This document shows positions 26,764 to 37,085 of a stretch of 64,000 nucleotides of DNA, piece by piece (positions within the stretch are counted from its first letter, which is position 1; each line of letters opens with the position of its first letter). The notes under the pieces were generated by a model. It ran no database searches. It was not told the DNA's origin and saw nothing but the letters and a program-made list of their open reading frames with translations. The position numbers and the translations under genes are program-made. Source of the stretch: Helicobacter ganmani (GTDB lineage Bacteria; Campylobacterota; Campylobacteria; Campylobacterales; Helicobacteraceae); assembly GCF_003364315.1 (NCBI RefSeq), contig NZ_NXLS01000009.1:1-64000 (forward strand), given 5' to 3'.

Positions 26764-27762
26764 TTAAGATAATTGTAGCATTTTATCTAATGCTTTTTTT
26801 GCACGATTCGCAATTTCTAATTCTAACAGAATCTCATTATAAGATTCGCCTTGCTTGATTGCTTCTAAGCATTGTAAAACATCTTTTAAAGTGGTTTCAT
26901 TCATCGTGGGACATTCTGGTTTTGTAGAGCTTAACACGAATGTGTTTTGTTCTTGTCCTTTTTTGGGTTTTCTTAGGCGATGGACAAGATTAAATTCTGT
27001 GCCAACTGCTACTTTTTGGGATTCTTCTAGGCTTTGCACAAATTTTATAATTTGACTTGTAGAGCCAACAAAATCCGCCATTTTAACAACCTCTGGCTGA
27101 CATTCTGGATGGACAACAATCAAAATGTTTGGAAATTTCTCCCTAAAAAACTCAATATCTTGTGGCGTAAAAAGCTGATGCACAGAACAAAATCCATCAT
27201 AGCAAATGATTTCTGCTTCTTTGATTTTTTCCATAGAATCCACGCCCAAAACCGCACTTTTAAGTCCATTTTGAATTGCAAGATTCTGCCCTAAACATCT
27301 ATCAGGCAAAAAGAATATTTTTTTGTTTTGTTTTAGGGCAAAATCCAAAATCTTTGCTGCATTAGAACTTGTGCAAACCACACCTCCTAACTCTGCAACT
27401 TTGGCTTTTACCTCCGCATTAGAGTTAATATAAGTAACAGGAAAAATCTCTGCGATTCCATAACTTTTTAAAAGAGTGATAGACTTATCAAAATAACTAC
27501 CATCTATCATTCTCGCCATAGAACAACAGGCAATTTTTGGCATAAAAACACGTTTTTGTGGGGCTAGAATCTTTACGCTCTGCCCCATAAAGCCAACTCC
27601 ACAAAAAATAATTTTTGATTTTTCACTTTGACTTGCTTTGCGTGCTAGCTCCAAACTATCGCCACTTAAATCTGCAATCTCCACAATCTCATCGCGTTGG
27701 TAAAAATGTGCAACTAGCAGTGCGTCCAATTCATTTAATAATTTTCTAATCGTTTGTTTCAT
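26764..27762 (-). CDS. nadA: quinolinate synthase
   Basis: About 332 residues. An iron-sulfur enzyme that condenses iminoaspartate with dihydroxyacetone phosphate to quinolinate. The three cysteines for the 4Fe-4S cluster are found near VVCTSSNA, in the middle, and in [36 protein letters not shown] is a family marker. The frame remains open upstream to 27813, overlapping psd, but the ATG at 27762 has AAAGGA six bases before it and begins MKQTIRKLL. No nadB gene is seen nearby. Confidence 0.93.
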   Translation of the reverse strand: MKQTIRKLLNELDALLVAHFYQRDEIVEIADLSGDSLELARKASQSEKSKIIFCGVGFMGQSVKILAPQKRVFMPKIACCSMARMIDGSYFDKSITLLKSYGIAEIFPVTYINSNAEVKAKVAELGGVVCTSSNAAKILDFALKQNKKIFFLPDRCLGQNLAIQNGLKSAVLGVDSMEKIKEAEIICYDGFCSVHQLFTPQDIEFFREKFPNILIVVHPECQPEVVKMADFVGSTSQIIKFVQSLEESQKVAVGTEFNLVHRLRKPKKGQEQNTFVLSSTKPECPTMNETTLKDVLQCLEAIKQGESYNEILLELEIANRAKKALDKMLQLS

Positions 27763-27764
27763 TT

Positions 27765-28571
27765 TCATTCCTTTGATTCTTTTGAATTTTTTGTTTTGTG
27801 CTTGGCAATACATTGCCCAAAATAAACTTTTTCTTTAATCCTTAAATCATATTGCCAATTTTTACTCAAAAGAACAATCGTAGAACCCATTAAAAAGCTT
27901 CCGATTTCCTCTCCTTTTTTCAGCATTATAGGCGTCTTAAATTCCAAAATTTGAGAAGTTTTAAATTGAACGACTTCTGGGGCGAAATTGATTTGAATTT
28001 TTCCTACATTTAATGCACCAATCGCAACAAAATAAAATGGCTCTCCAAACTCATCTTCACATTCCAACACAACGCGTTTATTTTGGATAAAGACATCTTT
28101 GTGTCTTAAAAGAGATTTTTCACAAACACTATGCAATCTTCCATCAATAAATTCTAAATGTTTGACTTTTAGATTCAAAGGAGCGTGGAATCTATGATAA
28201 TCACTTGGAGAAAGGTAGAAATTGACAAAACAATAATCCTCTCCTAGCTTTGTCTTGACAAAATCACTCACATGATAATTTCTACCTTTGATTTGCATTG
28301 CATAATCCTCTTGACATTGACCAAACTCCATAACAATAGAATCACAAGGAGCAATCAGATGAAAGGTAGTTTGGTCAAACTTACGCATTTTAACAAGAGA
28401 ACGCGTAAAAAGCGCATTAAGTGTAGGATAATTTGCCAAAGTGTCAAATTCCTCTAAATTCACTTGAAAAATTTTGATATATGTATAATGAATCCATTGC
28501 TGAATTTTTGGAGGAAATTCAAAATGCGCAAATTTTTCAAAACACCAAGAAAGAATATTTGTATAATGCAA
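27765..28571 (-). CDS. psd: phosphatidylserine decarboxylase proenzyme
   Basis: 268 residues. It makes phosphatidylethanolamine at the inner membrane. The proenzyme cleaves itself at the GST motif ([11 protein letters not shown], about residue 245) to make a pyruvoyl cofactor; the usual LGST is MGST here. The conserved [14 protein letters not shown] (about 124-137) includes the catalytic His residues. It is 2 bases before the leader of nadA and 2 bases after bpt, in one operon. Confidence 0.93.
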   Translation of the reverse strand: MHYTNILSWCFEKFAHFEFPPKIQQWIHYTYIKIFQVNLEEFDTLANYPTLNALFTRSLVKMRKFDQTTFHLIAPCDSIVMEFGQCQEDYAMQIKGRNYHVSDFVKTKLGEDYCFVNFYLSPSDYHRFHAPLNLKVKHLEFIDGRLHSVCEKSLLRHKDVFIQNKRVVLECEDEFGEPFYFVAIGALNVGKIQINFAPEVVQFKTSQILEFKTPIMLKKGEEIGSFLMGSTIVLLSKNWQYDLRIKEKVYFGQCIAKHKTKNSKESKE

Positions 28572-28573
28572 AA

Positions 28574-29287
28574 TTACTCCTTAACCCAAAGGGGATTTTC
28601 ATTCAAATCTGGACGATTACAAAGAATCTCAAAGGGCTTAAAACGTTCTTTATAACCCATAGAATGATGATTTTGTATCCAATAGCCCGGATAAAGGTAT
28701 TTGATATTATACCTTTTTGCAACTTCTATCTGTTTAAGAATGGAATAAGTGCCGATAGAAAAATGCTCAAAATCGTGGTCATAATAACAATAAACTGCTG
28801 AAATTACAGCGGGCAAAATATCCACATACGCCACGCCCACTAATTTATCTTCCACATAATAGTCAAATTCATAACCAAATTCCAAGAATCCTCTCACAAA
28901 GGTATCATAATACGCATCTAATGTGATTCCTTGATAATCCCAACCCTTTTTCTCGTGCATTTTTTGATGATATTTGTCATAAAGATTCAAATGTTCATCG
29001 CTTACTCTTGGACGAGAAACTTGCAGGGTAAGCGGAGCTTTTAATGTGCGCTTATGTGATTTAGAAAACACGAAATTCGCGCAATCTTGACGAATAGAAA
29101 TGCAAGCATCACACGTTTTACAAGTTGGCACAAAAAAATAATTTCCAAATCTTCTCCAACCTCGCTCTAATAATGCGCAATAAAGATAAACTGTGCAATT
29201 TTTGATATAAAAATAACGAAAAGATGCCTCCAAGTTGGGCAGATAACTACAAGGTCTTGGGGCTTGAACAAGCTCATACACTTCCAT
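28574..29287 (-). CDS. bpt: aspartate/glutamate leucyltransferase of the N-end rule
   Basis: 237 residues, the Bpt class of bacterial arginyltransferase-like (ATE) proteins. It transfers Leu from Leu-tRNA to N-terminal Asp or Glu and so marks proteins for ClpS/ClpAP. Key features are RYFYIKNCTVYLYCALLERGWRRFG and the cysteine set in CKTCDACISIRQDC. The length fits. The start ATG follows the upstream transglycosylase gene stop by 4 bases. Confidence 0.9.
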   Translation of the reverse strand: MEVYELVQAPRPCSYLPNLEASFRYFYIKNCTVYLYCALLERGWRRFGNYFFVPTCKTCDACISIRQDCANFVFSKSHKRTLKAPLTLQVSRPRVSDEHLNLYDKYHQKMHEKKGWDYQGITLDAYYDTFVRGFLEFGYEFDYYVEDKLVGVAYVDILPAVISAVYCYYDHDFEHFSIGTYSILKQIEVAKRYNIKYLYPGYWIQNHHSMGYKERFKPFEILCNRPDLNENPLWVKE

Positions 29288-29291
29288 TGGA

Positions 29292-30548
29292 TTATTTTAG
29301 ACTTAAACTTGCTATGGAATTAATTGGAGATTCCGCATTTTGCATATGACTTTGTTGTATTTGAAATTCTTTTTTAGCATTGGTAACTTTATGCAAATAA
29401 TTCCTCGCTTCTTCATATTTCAAAGAGGTGCGGAGTTTGCGATAAACTTCAGCAGAAGTCATAGAATTAATTTTTTGCACCGCTTTTGTGCGGTCTTTGT
29501 CAAAAACACTTAGCACATTGCCGCTTCCTGTATTATACGCAGCAATCACACAATATTCGTGGGATAAAGAATTTTTCACTCCTTTGATATAGCGAGTAAA
29601 TAAAATATTGAGATAAGTAGAGCCGTATTGAATGTTTGTCTTAGGTGTAAAGAGCATTTCCTTTGTTGGAATCCCATCTCTGTTATTTAACATCTTATAA
29701 ACATCTCTCCCTGCGCTTGCTGGCACAACTTGCATTAGCCCATAAGCTGGAATATGACTTACCGCATAAGGATTGAAACTAGATTCCGTTTTGATAATTG
29801 CAAAAATCAATGCTTGCTCTAGCTTGTATTCTTTAGCAAAAAGTGCAACATATTCGCCATATTTATGCTCACTTTGAACCTCGTAATCCTCTACCATTTC
29901 AAACTGCACATAATAAACCTTTTTCTTTGTGCCATTTTCTGTAATTTCTGTAGTTTGTAATTTGTTTTCTATTAAATAATCTGCATACTGATTCGCGCGC
30001 CAAGAATAAAGCACTGCTTTGCCCTCATTGTCTTTTACCAAATCTGCCAAATAAGGCTTGCTGTTAAAAGTAATTTCCTTATCAGAGTATAAATCTACTT
30101 CCTCTGGGTCTTCTGGCGTTAGCAATGTCGTTACAATGGCTCTTTTGAGGCTTGCTTTGGGATTCTCTGTATCTAGAGTTGCTACAGAAATGATACCTTT
30201 GCTAAAATCTACTTGCGCACGGGAGAGATAGGAATCTGTATATTTTACATACACTTCTTGTGAAGCAGTAGGAGTGTTATTTTCTCCCCATTTTTTAGAA
30301 GCATTTTGCGTCAAAGTTGTAACAATTTTTTTAAAATTTGCTTGTAAATTTTTAATATCACTTTCAATCTGTTTTGGATTAAGTGCGTAATTGACGGCTT
30401 TTTTTATCACTTGCTCTTTAGAGATTCCCTCTGTTAAAATCTGTGGGTTATAGATTAAATCCCTATAACTCATTAAACAGCCACCAAACACGAAGCTAAG
30501 CAAGGCTGCAAACAATAATCCAAAAAATACACAAAGAATCCTATTCAT
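29292..30548 (-). CDS. MltC-like membrane-bound lytic murein transglycosylase
   Basis: 418 residues. A lipobox FVFGGC puts the lipid Cys at residue 24. The N-terminal part (about 30-190) is a DUF3393-type domain as in MltC, and the C-terminal part is an SLT domain. The catalytic Glu255 is in IIKTESSFNPYAVS, followed by AYGLMQVVPASAGRDVYK, SYLNILFTRYIKG-like, and VIAAYNTGSGNVLSVF. It cleaves peptidoglycan glycan strands at the inner face of the outer membrane. The next gene upstream is a degenerate copy of its C-terminal half. Confidence 0.9.
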   Translation of the reverse strand: MNRILCVFFGLLFAALLSFVFGGCLMSYRDLIYNPQILTEGISKEQVIKKAVNYALNPKQIESDIKNLQANFKKIVTTLTQNASKKWGENNTPTASQEVYVKYTDSYLSRAQVDFSKGIISVATLDTENPKASLKRAIVTTLLTPEDPEEVDLYSDKEITFNSKPYLADLVKDNEGKAVLYSWRANQYADYLIENKLQTTEITENGTKKKVYYVQFEMVEDYEVQSEHKYGEYVALFAKEYKLEQALIFAIIKTESSFNPYAVSHIPAYGLMQVVPASAGRDVYKMLNNRDGIPTKEMLFTPKTNIQYGSTYLNILFTRYIKGVKNSLSHEYCVIAAYNTGSGNVLSVFDKDRTKAVQKINSMTSAEVYRKLRTSLKYEEARNYLHKVTNAKKEFQIQQSHMQNAESPINSIASLSLK

Positions 30549-31315
30549 TAAAAACTCACGACTCTTTTTTGCATTGTTTCTAATGTAGCAATATTTTGTA
30601 TTACCTTATTAATATTATCGGATTGCGCATTTTTAAGTCCCCCATCAAGCGTGCCACTCGTTTGGAATTTCTTTTTGCTATTCATTACCGTATGCAAACA
30701 GCTACGCACCTCTTTGGGATACAAAGAAGTGCGGAGTTTGCGATAAACTTCAGTAGAAGTCGTAGAATTAATTTTTTGCACCACTTTTGTGCAATTCTTA
30801 TCAAACACATTAAGCGCATTACCACTTCCTGCATTATACGCAGCAATCACACAATATTCGTGGGATAAGGAATTGGCAATCCCTGTAAGATAACGTGTAA
30901 AGAGTATGTTTGAGTAAGTCGTGCCATATTGGATATTCGTCTTAGGTGTAAAGAGCTTTTCTTTCGTCGGAATCCTATCTTTATTATTTAATGTTTTATA
31001 AACATCTTTTCCCACATCTGTTGGCACGATTTGCATTAGTCCATAAGCTAAAGTATAGGAATTAAAAGATTTTGTCTTAACGATTGCAAAAACCAATGCC
31101 TCCTCTAGCTGATAATCAAATCTCACATACTCACCATATTTATGCTGATTTTGTGTGCGGTAATCCACACTCATAGCAAACTGCACATAATAGACTTGTT
31201 TTTTAAATTTTTTTTCTTTGATTTCGGTAGTTTTTAGATTGTTTTCTAGCAAATAATCGGCAAAATTATTTGCTTGTTTTTTTGGCTTATCCTTAGAAAA
31301 AAAATGTTTTTTCAT
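30548..31315 (-). CDS. degenerate MltC-like paralogue, probably catalytically dead
   Basis: 255 residues aligning to the second half of the adjacent 418-residue enzyme, from NNFADYLLENNLKTTEI onward. It has no signal peptide or lipobox. Where the active copy has KTESSFNPYAVS, this one has KTKSFNSYTL: the catalytic Glu is Lys82, one Ser is missing and the segment after Tyr is deleted. The rest (AYGLMQIVP, YCVIAAYNAGSGNALNVF) is retained. It overlaps the DJ-1 gene by 4 bases and the active copy by 1. A pseudoenzyme or a decaying duplicate. Confidence 0.8.
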   Translation of the reverse strand: MKKHFFSKDKPKKQANNFADYLLENNLKTTEIKEKKFKKQVYYVQFAMSVDYRTQNQHKYGEYVRFDYQLEEALVFAIVKTKSFNSYTLAYGLMQIVPTDVGKDVYKTLNNKDRIPTKEKLFTPKTNIQYGTTYSNILFTRYLTGIANSLSHEYCVIAAYNAGSGNALNVFDKNCTKVVQKINSTTSTEVYRKLRTSLYPKEVRSCLHTVMNSKKKFQTSGTLDGGLKNAQSDNINKVIQNIATLETMQKRVVSF

Positions 31316-31902
31316 TCAACCCCATTTTTGTTGAATTCATAAGCTAACATTCCACTTTGCACCTCTCTTGTCTTTGCTTCTCCTACCAACTCTTTTGCCA
31401 AAGCAAAACCAAAACATAATGCAGTAGCAGGACCTCTTGAGGTAATCAGATTCCCATCTTTGACAACAGCTTGATGAGGGATATAATTTTGATTTGCAAT
31501 GTTTTCCTCTATACTAGGATAACAAGTAAAATTTTGATTAGTTAAAATATCGTGCTTAAAAAGTGCCAAAGGAGCTGCACAAATCGCTCCTATTACTCTG
31601 CCTCTTTTGTGTAAATCTGCTAGTAGCGCACCAACTTCTTTGGATTTGATAAGATTTTGTGTCCCCTCCCAGCCTCCAGGAAGCACAATACTATCAAGAC
31701 TGCTTGCCAAAACTTCTGTAATTTTTACATTGACACCGATTTTTAAACCGCTTTGGGATTCCGCTATCAAAGTTTTTTGCGATTCCTCATCAACTGCTGC
31801 TAAAATCACTTCGCAACCCACACGCCTTAACACATCAATCACAGAAACAGCCTCAACCTCCTCAAACCCCTTTCCAAGTGGAATCAAAACCCTTATACTC
31901 AT
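31312..31902 (-). CDS. DJ-1/PfpI family protein (YajL-like)
   Basis: 196 residues, a glutamine-amidotransferase-like fold. The reactive cysteine is in GAICAAPLALFKH (about residue 107), the nucleophile elbow of DJ-1 proteins, with LPGGWEGTQNL (about 75-85) upstream. Members act as oxidative-stress or protein-repair factors, although their activity is debated. The 4-base overlap with the paralogue downstream and the 10-base gap from efp make it part of the same operon. Confidence 0.88.
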   Translation of the reverse strand: MSIRVLIPLGKGFEEVEAVSVIDVLRRVGCEVILAAVDEESQKTLIAESQSGLKIGVNVKITEVLASSLDSIVLPGGWEGTQNLIKSKEVGALLADLHKRGRVIGAICAAPLALFKHDILTNQNFTCYPSIEENIANQNYIPHQAVVKDGNLITSRGPATALCFGFALAKELVGEAKTREVQSGMLAYEFNKNGVE

Positions 31903-31912
31903 AATCTTTTCC

Positions 31913-32476
31913 CTATTTAACTTTGTCTAAATACTCACCTATTTCAGTATTCACACGAATTACATCTCCTTCTAATACATGGTAAGGAACTTGCACCACC
32001 GCACCAGTTTCAAGCGTGGCAGGTTTTTTCCCTGCACTTGTCGTATCGCCTTTGAAATTTGGAGGTGTCTCTGTGATTTTTAATTCCACAGTTTGCGGCA
32101 CATTCACAGTAATTGCTTTACCATTATGAAACAAAATACTAACTGCCATTCCGTCAATCATCCATTTTGCAACCTCTCCTACTTGCTCCTCACTCAAACC
32201 GATTTGCTCGTAGTTTTCGTTGTCCATAAACTGAAAATAATCGCCATCGTGATATAAAAACTGCATAGAACGTTCTTGCAAATTCGGTTCTTCGCATTTA
32301 TCCCCCGCGTGGAATGTTTTTTCTAATACTCTTCCGTCTAAAAAAGATTTCATTTTCACACGCACAAATGCTGCACCCTTGCCGGGCTTTACATGCTGAT
32401 ATTCTGTGATTCTATAAGGAATCCCCTCTAACTCAACTTTTAAGCCTTTTTTCAAATCTCCCATTGAATAAGCCAT
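31913..32476 (-). CDS. efp: translation elongation factor P
   Basis: 187 residues, three beta domains. It relieves ribosomes stalled at polyproline. The loop [13 protein letters not shown] (about residues 30-42) presents the Lys that is modified in some bacteria. The [16 protein letters not shown] stretch (about 145-160) is the EF-P signature. Genes fba and ppiC-like are upstream on the same strand with short gaps. Confidence 0.96.
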   Translation of the reverse strand: MAYSMGDLKKGLKVELEGIPYRITEYQHVKPGKGAAFVRVKMKSFLDGRVLEKTFHAGDKCEEPNLQERSMQFLYHDGDYFQFMDNENYEQIGLSEEQVGEVAKWMIDGMAVSILFHNGKAITVNVPQTVELKITETPPNFKGDTTSAGKKPATLETGAVVQVPYHVLEGDVIRVNTEIGEYLDKVK

Positions 32477-32489
32477 TGTATTCCTTTAT

Positions 32490-33413
32490 TTAAATTTTAT
32501 TAGAACTTCCTAAAATGTCCATACGCTCCGCAATCACTTGCACCATAAATGCCTTTGCAGGAGCGAAAAACTTTCTTAAGTCAAATTGTGTTTTATCCTC
32601 ATTTGCTACGCGTCGCACTTCAGACATAAATGCAATTCTTAGGTCTGTGTCGGTATTGATTTTGTTAATCCCGCCCTTTACCGCTTCTTGCAAAAATGCA
32701 AAAGGCACGCCCTTACTTCCTTTTAAATCCCCTCCACTTGCCAAAAATGCTTCGCTGACATTTTGTGGAATCGCACTTGCTCCGTGTAAAACTAATGGAA
32801 TCTTTGTGCGTCTTTTTACTTCAATCAAGCGGTCAAAGTCTAATTTTGGCTCACCTTTAAACTTAAAAGCTCCGTGGCTTGTGCCAATGGCTGGAGCTAA
32901 AAAATCTACTTTGGATTCTTTTACAAACTCTTCTGCTTCATTGGGATTTACCAAACACGCATCTTTTGCATCTACGGAGATATTATCCTCAATCCCCATT
33001 AAGCGTCCAAGCTCTGCCTCTACACTTACACCTGCAATGTGTGCAACCTCCACAACTTTTTTGGTTTCTTTTAAATTTTCCTCAAAACAATGATGACTTG
33101 CGTCGATCATTACGGAAGTGAATCCTGCGCGGATTGCTTTCACACAAGATTCAAAACTTGTTCCGTGGTCTAAATGCAATGCTACAGGAATATGTGGATA
33201 AGTTTTAGAGAGAATCTCCACCATTCCTACTGCCATTTCAATGCCCAAATATTTAATTGCACCCTCACTTGCTTGCACAATAATGGGAGAATTTTTAAGA
33301 TTCGCTGCTTCAAAAATCGCACTTAGCATTTCATAATTTACAAAGTTAAAAGCACCTACGCCATAATTTCCCTTATTTGCCTTTTCTAAAATTGTATTTC
33401 CACAAACTAACAT
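32490..33413 (-). CDS. fba: fructose-bisphosphate aldolase class II
   Basis: 307 residues, zinc-dependent. The zinc ligands are in ALHLDHGTSFE (about residues 78-88), HGASAIP and the catalytic Asp is in the same loop. EAELGRLMGIED (about 132-143) is characteristic of the H. pylori-type class IIb enzyme. It splits or makes fructose 1,6-bisphosphate; in Helicobacter it is mainly gluconeogenic. It lies 9 bases downstream of the PpiC-type chaperone gene. Confidence 0.95.
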   Translation of the reverse strand: MLVCGNTILEKANKGNYGVGAFNFVNYEMLSAIFEAANLKNSPIIVQASEGAIKYLGIEMAVGMVEILSKTYPHIPVALHLDHGTSFESCVKAIRAGFTSVMIDASHHCFEENLKETKKVVEVAHIAGVSVEAELGRLMGIEDNISVDAKDACLVNPNEAEEFVKESKVDFLAPAIGTSHGAFKFKGEPKLDFDRLIEVKRRTKIPLVLHGASAIPQNVSEAFLASGGDLKGSKGVPFAFLQEAVKGGINKINTDTDLRIAFMSEVRRVANEDKTQFDLRKFFAPAKAFMVQVIAERMDILGSSNKI

Positions 33414-33422
33414 TGGGATTCC

Positions 33423-34238
33423 TTATTTAAAAATCTCAACTTTTGCTTTTTTTCGTAAGGATTCGCCCTCTTTTTTGATATTTTCTTGTAATTTTTTAAT
33501 CTTTAGATTCTGCTCAATTTGCCCTTTTATATCATTAAGCGACAATGTGCCAGAAGATTTTTTATCTTCTACATAAATCACATGATAACCGAATTGTGTT
33601 TTAACTGGTGTTGCAGTATAAGTGCCTTTATTAAGTTTAAAGGCTGCGTTAGCAAATTCTGGCACCATTTGATTTTTGGCAAAATATCCTAGATTCCCTC
33701 CATCTTTTGCGGAACCATTTTGCATTTTTTCTCTAATAATTTCATTAAAGCGCGCACTTGTATTCTTGCCTGCTTTTTTAAGCTCTGCAATGATTGCTTT
33801 TGCGTCATTTTCGCTAGCCACTAAAATATGGCTTGCTTTTACCATTTCAGGTTGAACAAACTTGGTTTTGTTTTGATTATAAAATTGTGTAATTTCAGAA
33901 TCTGTAACTTTGATTTTTTCTATTTGTTTGCGTGTCCAAACCTCAAGAGTTAGTTCCTCTTCCATAGCCACAAGGGCATCTTTGTATTCTTTAGAGCTTT
34001 GAATTTTGTCTTTTTTGGCTTGCTCTATCAAAAGCTTACGCTCCACTGCTTGATTGATAATCTGTGTTTTTGCATCTTCTGGTAATTGCTCAAACGCCAC
34101 ACCGGGTAAAGAACGCATTAAAGGCGCAATATCTTTTTCAGTAATAGACTTTCCATTTACTTTTGCATAATCTTTTGCAAAACTTACACCTTGCAACAAA
34201 GCAAATGCCACCATAGAACCCATAAGAATTTTTTTCAT
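33423..34238 (-). CDS. periplasmic PpiC-type peptidyl-prolyl isomerase (PEB4-like)
   Basis: 271 residues. Signal peptide (about 1-21), an N-terminal SurA-like helical arm (about 22-125) and a parvulin domain (about 130-225) marked by KASHILVASENDAKAI, GNLGYFAKNQMVPEFANAAF and FGYHVIYVEDK. It resembles C. jejuni PEB4 (Cj0596) and H. pylori HP0175, which aid outer-membrane protein folding. First gene of the fba-efp run. Confidence 0.9.
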   Translation of the reverse strand: MKKILMGSMVAFALLQGVSFAKDYAKVNGKSITEKDIAPLMRSLPGVAFEQLPEDAKTQIINQAVERKLLIEQAKKDKIQSSKEYKDALVAMEEELTLEVWTRKQIEKIKVTDSEITQFYNQNKTKFVQPEMVKASHILVASENDAKAIIAELKKAGKNTSARFNEIIREKMQNGSAKDGGNLGYFAKNQMVPEFANAAFKLNKGTYTATPVKTQFGYHVIYVEDKKSSGTLSLNDIKGQIEQNLKIKKLQENIKKEGESLRKKAKVEIFK

Positions 34239-34383
34239 GTTTAACCTTAATTTGAAAATTTTTGAAATTTTACCTTTAAATTTTTAATATTTAATTAATG
34301 AAACCAAAAGCCATTCAATTAATCAATCGTTTTGTTGCACTTAAATCACTTCTTAAAGACACAAACCATAAAAACAAAAATCC

Positions 34384-34944
34384 TTACAAGCTTAAAGCAA
34401 CTGCCAAAGCTGTAACAAAAAAACCTAGAATCGTAACTATACTAGCACTCAAATAATTTCGCTTGCAAAATGCAGTCAGAAAAAGCCCTGACAAATAAAG
34501 AACAATCAGTGCCACAGAGAATCCCACAGCCAAAATATCAAAATACCACTTCCCAGCTGCTTTATGTAGCATCAAAAGCACTCCATACCAGCCTCTCTCT
34601 ACACTGCGAACAATGGGATTCCCTGCCTTATCTTTTGAAAGTGTTACAGAATACTTTAAGTTTCCCATAGAATATGAGTTTCTAAAAAAACGCACGTCTG
34701 TATTTTGTGGAATCTTTAGATGATTTTTTTTAAGCGTTTCTAAAATGATTCGTTGTTCCTCTCCTTTGATAATTGGGGATTCCACCTTAACCTCTACAAT
34801 CTCCGCTCCCGCATTTTGACGCACACCAAAAATATGAAAAGAACCTGTAATTGCATAAATTAAAGCCATAGGAATAAAAAACAAACTCACATACAAATGG
34901 ATTTGCATCCAAGTTTTATTAGAAATCAATTTCTTTTTTATCAT
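34384..34944 (-). CDS. PepSY-associated membrane protein of the iron-uptake locus
   Basis: 186 residues. Hydrophobic segments at about 17-37, 130-152 and 163-183 flank a periplasmic part. IHLYVSLFFIPMALIYAITGSFHIF resembles the PepSY_TM helices found next to TonB receptors, where they act in ferric reduction or substrate passage across the inner membrane. It is 9 bases downstream of the TonB receptor, so it is probably in the same Fur-controlled operon. The role is inferred from position. Confidence 0.6.
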   Translation of the reverse strand: MIKKKLISNKTWMQIHLYVSLFFIPMALIYAITGSFHIFGVRQNAGAEIVEVKVESPIIKGEEQRIILETLKKNHLKIPQNTDVRFFRNSYSMGNLKYSVTLSKDKAGNPIVRSVERGWYGVLLMLHKAAGKWYFDILAVGFSVALIVLYLSGLFLTAFCKRNYLSASIVTILGFFVTALAVALSL

Positions 34945-34953
34945 TTTTTATCC

Positions 34954-37050
34954 TTAAAATTCTGCGCGCAAAGTAAGCCAAAGATTCCTACCTGGAATCA
35001 TTCTTTGATAATTATTCGTATAAGACAATCCTCTCGCACCTTGATAGGTTACATAATCCACAAAGTCTTCATCTAGTAAGTTGTTAATCACTGCTCCCAA
35101 AGTCCATTTTTTATTAAAATGATAATTTGCTCCCAAATCTACCGTATGCATATCTTTATAATACGCTCCCGGACCAATATTTGCAGTGTGTGCATTCGTC
35201 GTTGGAGTTTTTAGCTTTCCAACATAGCGCACATAAGTATCCCATTTGCTTTGTTTGTAGGAGAGTTTTGCGGAGAGATTATGTCTTGGCACATCGTTTA
35301 AATCACTCCCTTTGTCCGCCCCGCTCTTTTTTTCTGTTTCTGTTAAAGCATAGTTAAAATCCGCATAGATTCCATTAGGAATCACAGAGGTCAAAAGTGC
35401 TTTGCTTTTCAATGAAACCTCTACACCCGAAACTACTGCTTTGTCTATGTTTTCATAAATATTACACGAATCGTATCCACACACTCCATATCCGCTTGGC
35501 AACATTGTGCCATTTAAATAATTTTGCGTGCTAATTGCCTTTTTTAAGTCTGTGTAGAATCCTGTAATCGTAAAAGTTGCCAAAGGCAACTCTACGATTC
35601 CACTTAACTCATAATTCCAACTCTCCTCTGCTTCCAAATCCTTGTTTCCATATGAGGCAATATCTCCACCTGCTCTACTGCTACTCACATCATATAACCC
35701 ATCATAACGTGTGGCAAGCTCTGGAAGCCTCAATCCACTAGAGATTCCAGTCTTTAAGGTAAGCCACTCTGTCGGATAAGTATTAACATAGAATCTTGGA
35801 TTGAAAAACTCTTTGTAAAAATCATCATAATTCACCCGCAATCCCGCAGTGGTAGAAACATACTCATTAAAGAAATATTCCCCCTCACCAAATAGCGCAA
35901 ACTGATTGGAATCCTTATCAAACTTCGTATCACGATTAAAAAGTCTTTCGTATTTATAATAAGGTCCCGCAGTTAAAATCAAAGCACCTTTATCACCAAA
36001 ATCATAATCCTTTTTCAAAGAAGAGCTTAAAATAATATTAGAATCATCAACCAGTCTTGTTCTATCTGGAGTGCCTGCACTTGCTCCTAAATTCACATCT
36101 TTATGTGGAATTTTTTGTGTGTTGAGATATTGGATATAGTTATTAATAGAACCCCAATCGTAGCTTCCATCGTGGTTTAAAATCGCATTATAGCGATGAT
36201 ATTCCCTCACGGCTGTAACTTGTGCGGAAGAAGTATTTAAGCTACCCATTCGTTGAAATCCGTAATCAAAATCCGCATAAAAACTATTTTGTGCATCTAA
36301 AAGATAGTTTAAGCGCCCACCGCCTGAAATATTACGATAACCTGTTGGGGAATGGCTTGTGTAAGGATTCGTGCTAGTGGGTAAATACCCGGGAATATCT
36401 TTTTGATAGAAATAATTTCCTTCGCCATAATACACTTTACCTCTAAGGTTTGCAGAAAATTGTTCATTGATAGGCACAAAAAGATTACCATTAACTCCAT
36501 AGGTATTCCCCCAAGTATCGTGATGCTCTTGCAATCTTGTTTCAAGCGCAATCGTTCCACTTAACTCACTTGGATTCTTTTTGGTGATAATATTAATCAC
36601 CCCACCCATTGCATCGCTTCCATAGATAAGAGATGAAGGACCGCGAATCACCTCTACGCGTTCAATCATACTTGCAGGCGGAATAAATCCACTTGTAGAA
36701 TCAAAACCATTACCATCAAAACCCGCGTCCATATTCACGCGTTTGCCATCTATCAAAATCAAAGTATATTTAGACGACATACCGCGCATTTGGATTGTTG
36801 TACCCCCTGTTTTGCTGATTGTCGTAGAAACACCCGGAACCTCCTGCACAATGTCTCCCAAATCCCTAATAGGACGATTTATAATCTCTTCTGCAGGAAT
36901 CACAGAAATGCTCGCAGGAGCTTCTTTAATATCTTGTTCAAATCCAGAGGCACTCACGACAGAATCCCCTAAAACAAACTGCTCTGTCTTTGAAAATAAA
37001 CTTCCTTGGCTGATTAATATTCCAGCTGAAATTAAAAAAATTTTACGCAT
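34954..37050 (-). CDS. TonB-dependent outer-membrane receptor
   Basis: 698 residues. Signal peptide (about 1-21), TonB box-like EQFVLGDSVVSASG, plug domain (about 40-160, with IRDLGDIVQEVPGVS, MRGMSSKYTLILIDGKRV and RGPSSLIYGSDAMGGVINIIT) and a 22-strand barrel ending NLWLTLRAEF. The closest families are the CirA/CfrA/IrgA-type ferric-catecholate receptors, but heme or other ligands cannot be excluded. Two cysteines in CGYDSCNIY (about 525-533) may form a loop disulfide. It diverges from exbB across a gap with two Fur-like boxes. Confidence 0.9.
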   Translation of the reverse strand: MRKIFLISAGILISQGSLFSKTEQFVLGDSVVSASGFEQDIKEAPASISVIPAEEIINRPIRDLGDIVQEVPGVSTTISKTGGTTIQMRGMSSKYTLILIDGKRVNMDAGFDGNGFDSTSGFIPPASMIERVEVIRGPSSLIYGSDAMGGVINIITKKNPSELSGTIALETRLQEHHDTWGNTYGVNGNLFVPINEQFSANLRGKVYYGEGNYFYQKDIPGYLPTSTNPYTSHSPTGYRNISGGGRLNYLLDAQNSFYADFDYGFQRMGSLNTSSAQVTAVREYHRYNAILNHDGSYDWGSINNYIQYLNTQKIPHKDVNLGASAGTPDRTRLVDDSNIILSSSLKKDYDFGDKGALILTAGPYYKYERLFNRDTKFDKDSNQFALFGEGEYFFNEYVSTTAGLRVNYDDFYKEFFNPRFYVNTYPTEWLTLKTGISSGLRLPELATRYDGLYDVSSSRAGGDIASYGNKDLEAEESWNYELSGIVELPLATFTITGFYTDLKKAISTQNYLNGTMLPSGYGVCGYDSCNIYENIDKAVVSGVEVSLKSKALLTSVIPNGIYADFNYALTETEKKSGADKGSDLNDVPRHNLSAKLSYKQSKWDTYVRYVGKLKTPTTNAHTANIGPGAYYKDMHTVDLGANYHFNKKWTLGAVINNLLDEDFVDYVTYQGARGLSYTNNYQRMIPGRNLWLTLRAEF

Positions 37051-37085
37051 TTCCTTATTATTCTCCTTATTTGAAAATTGAATTA

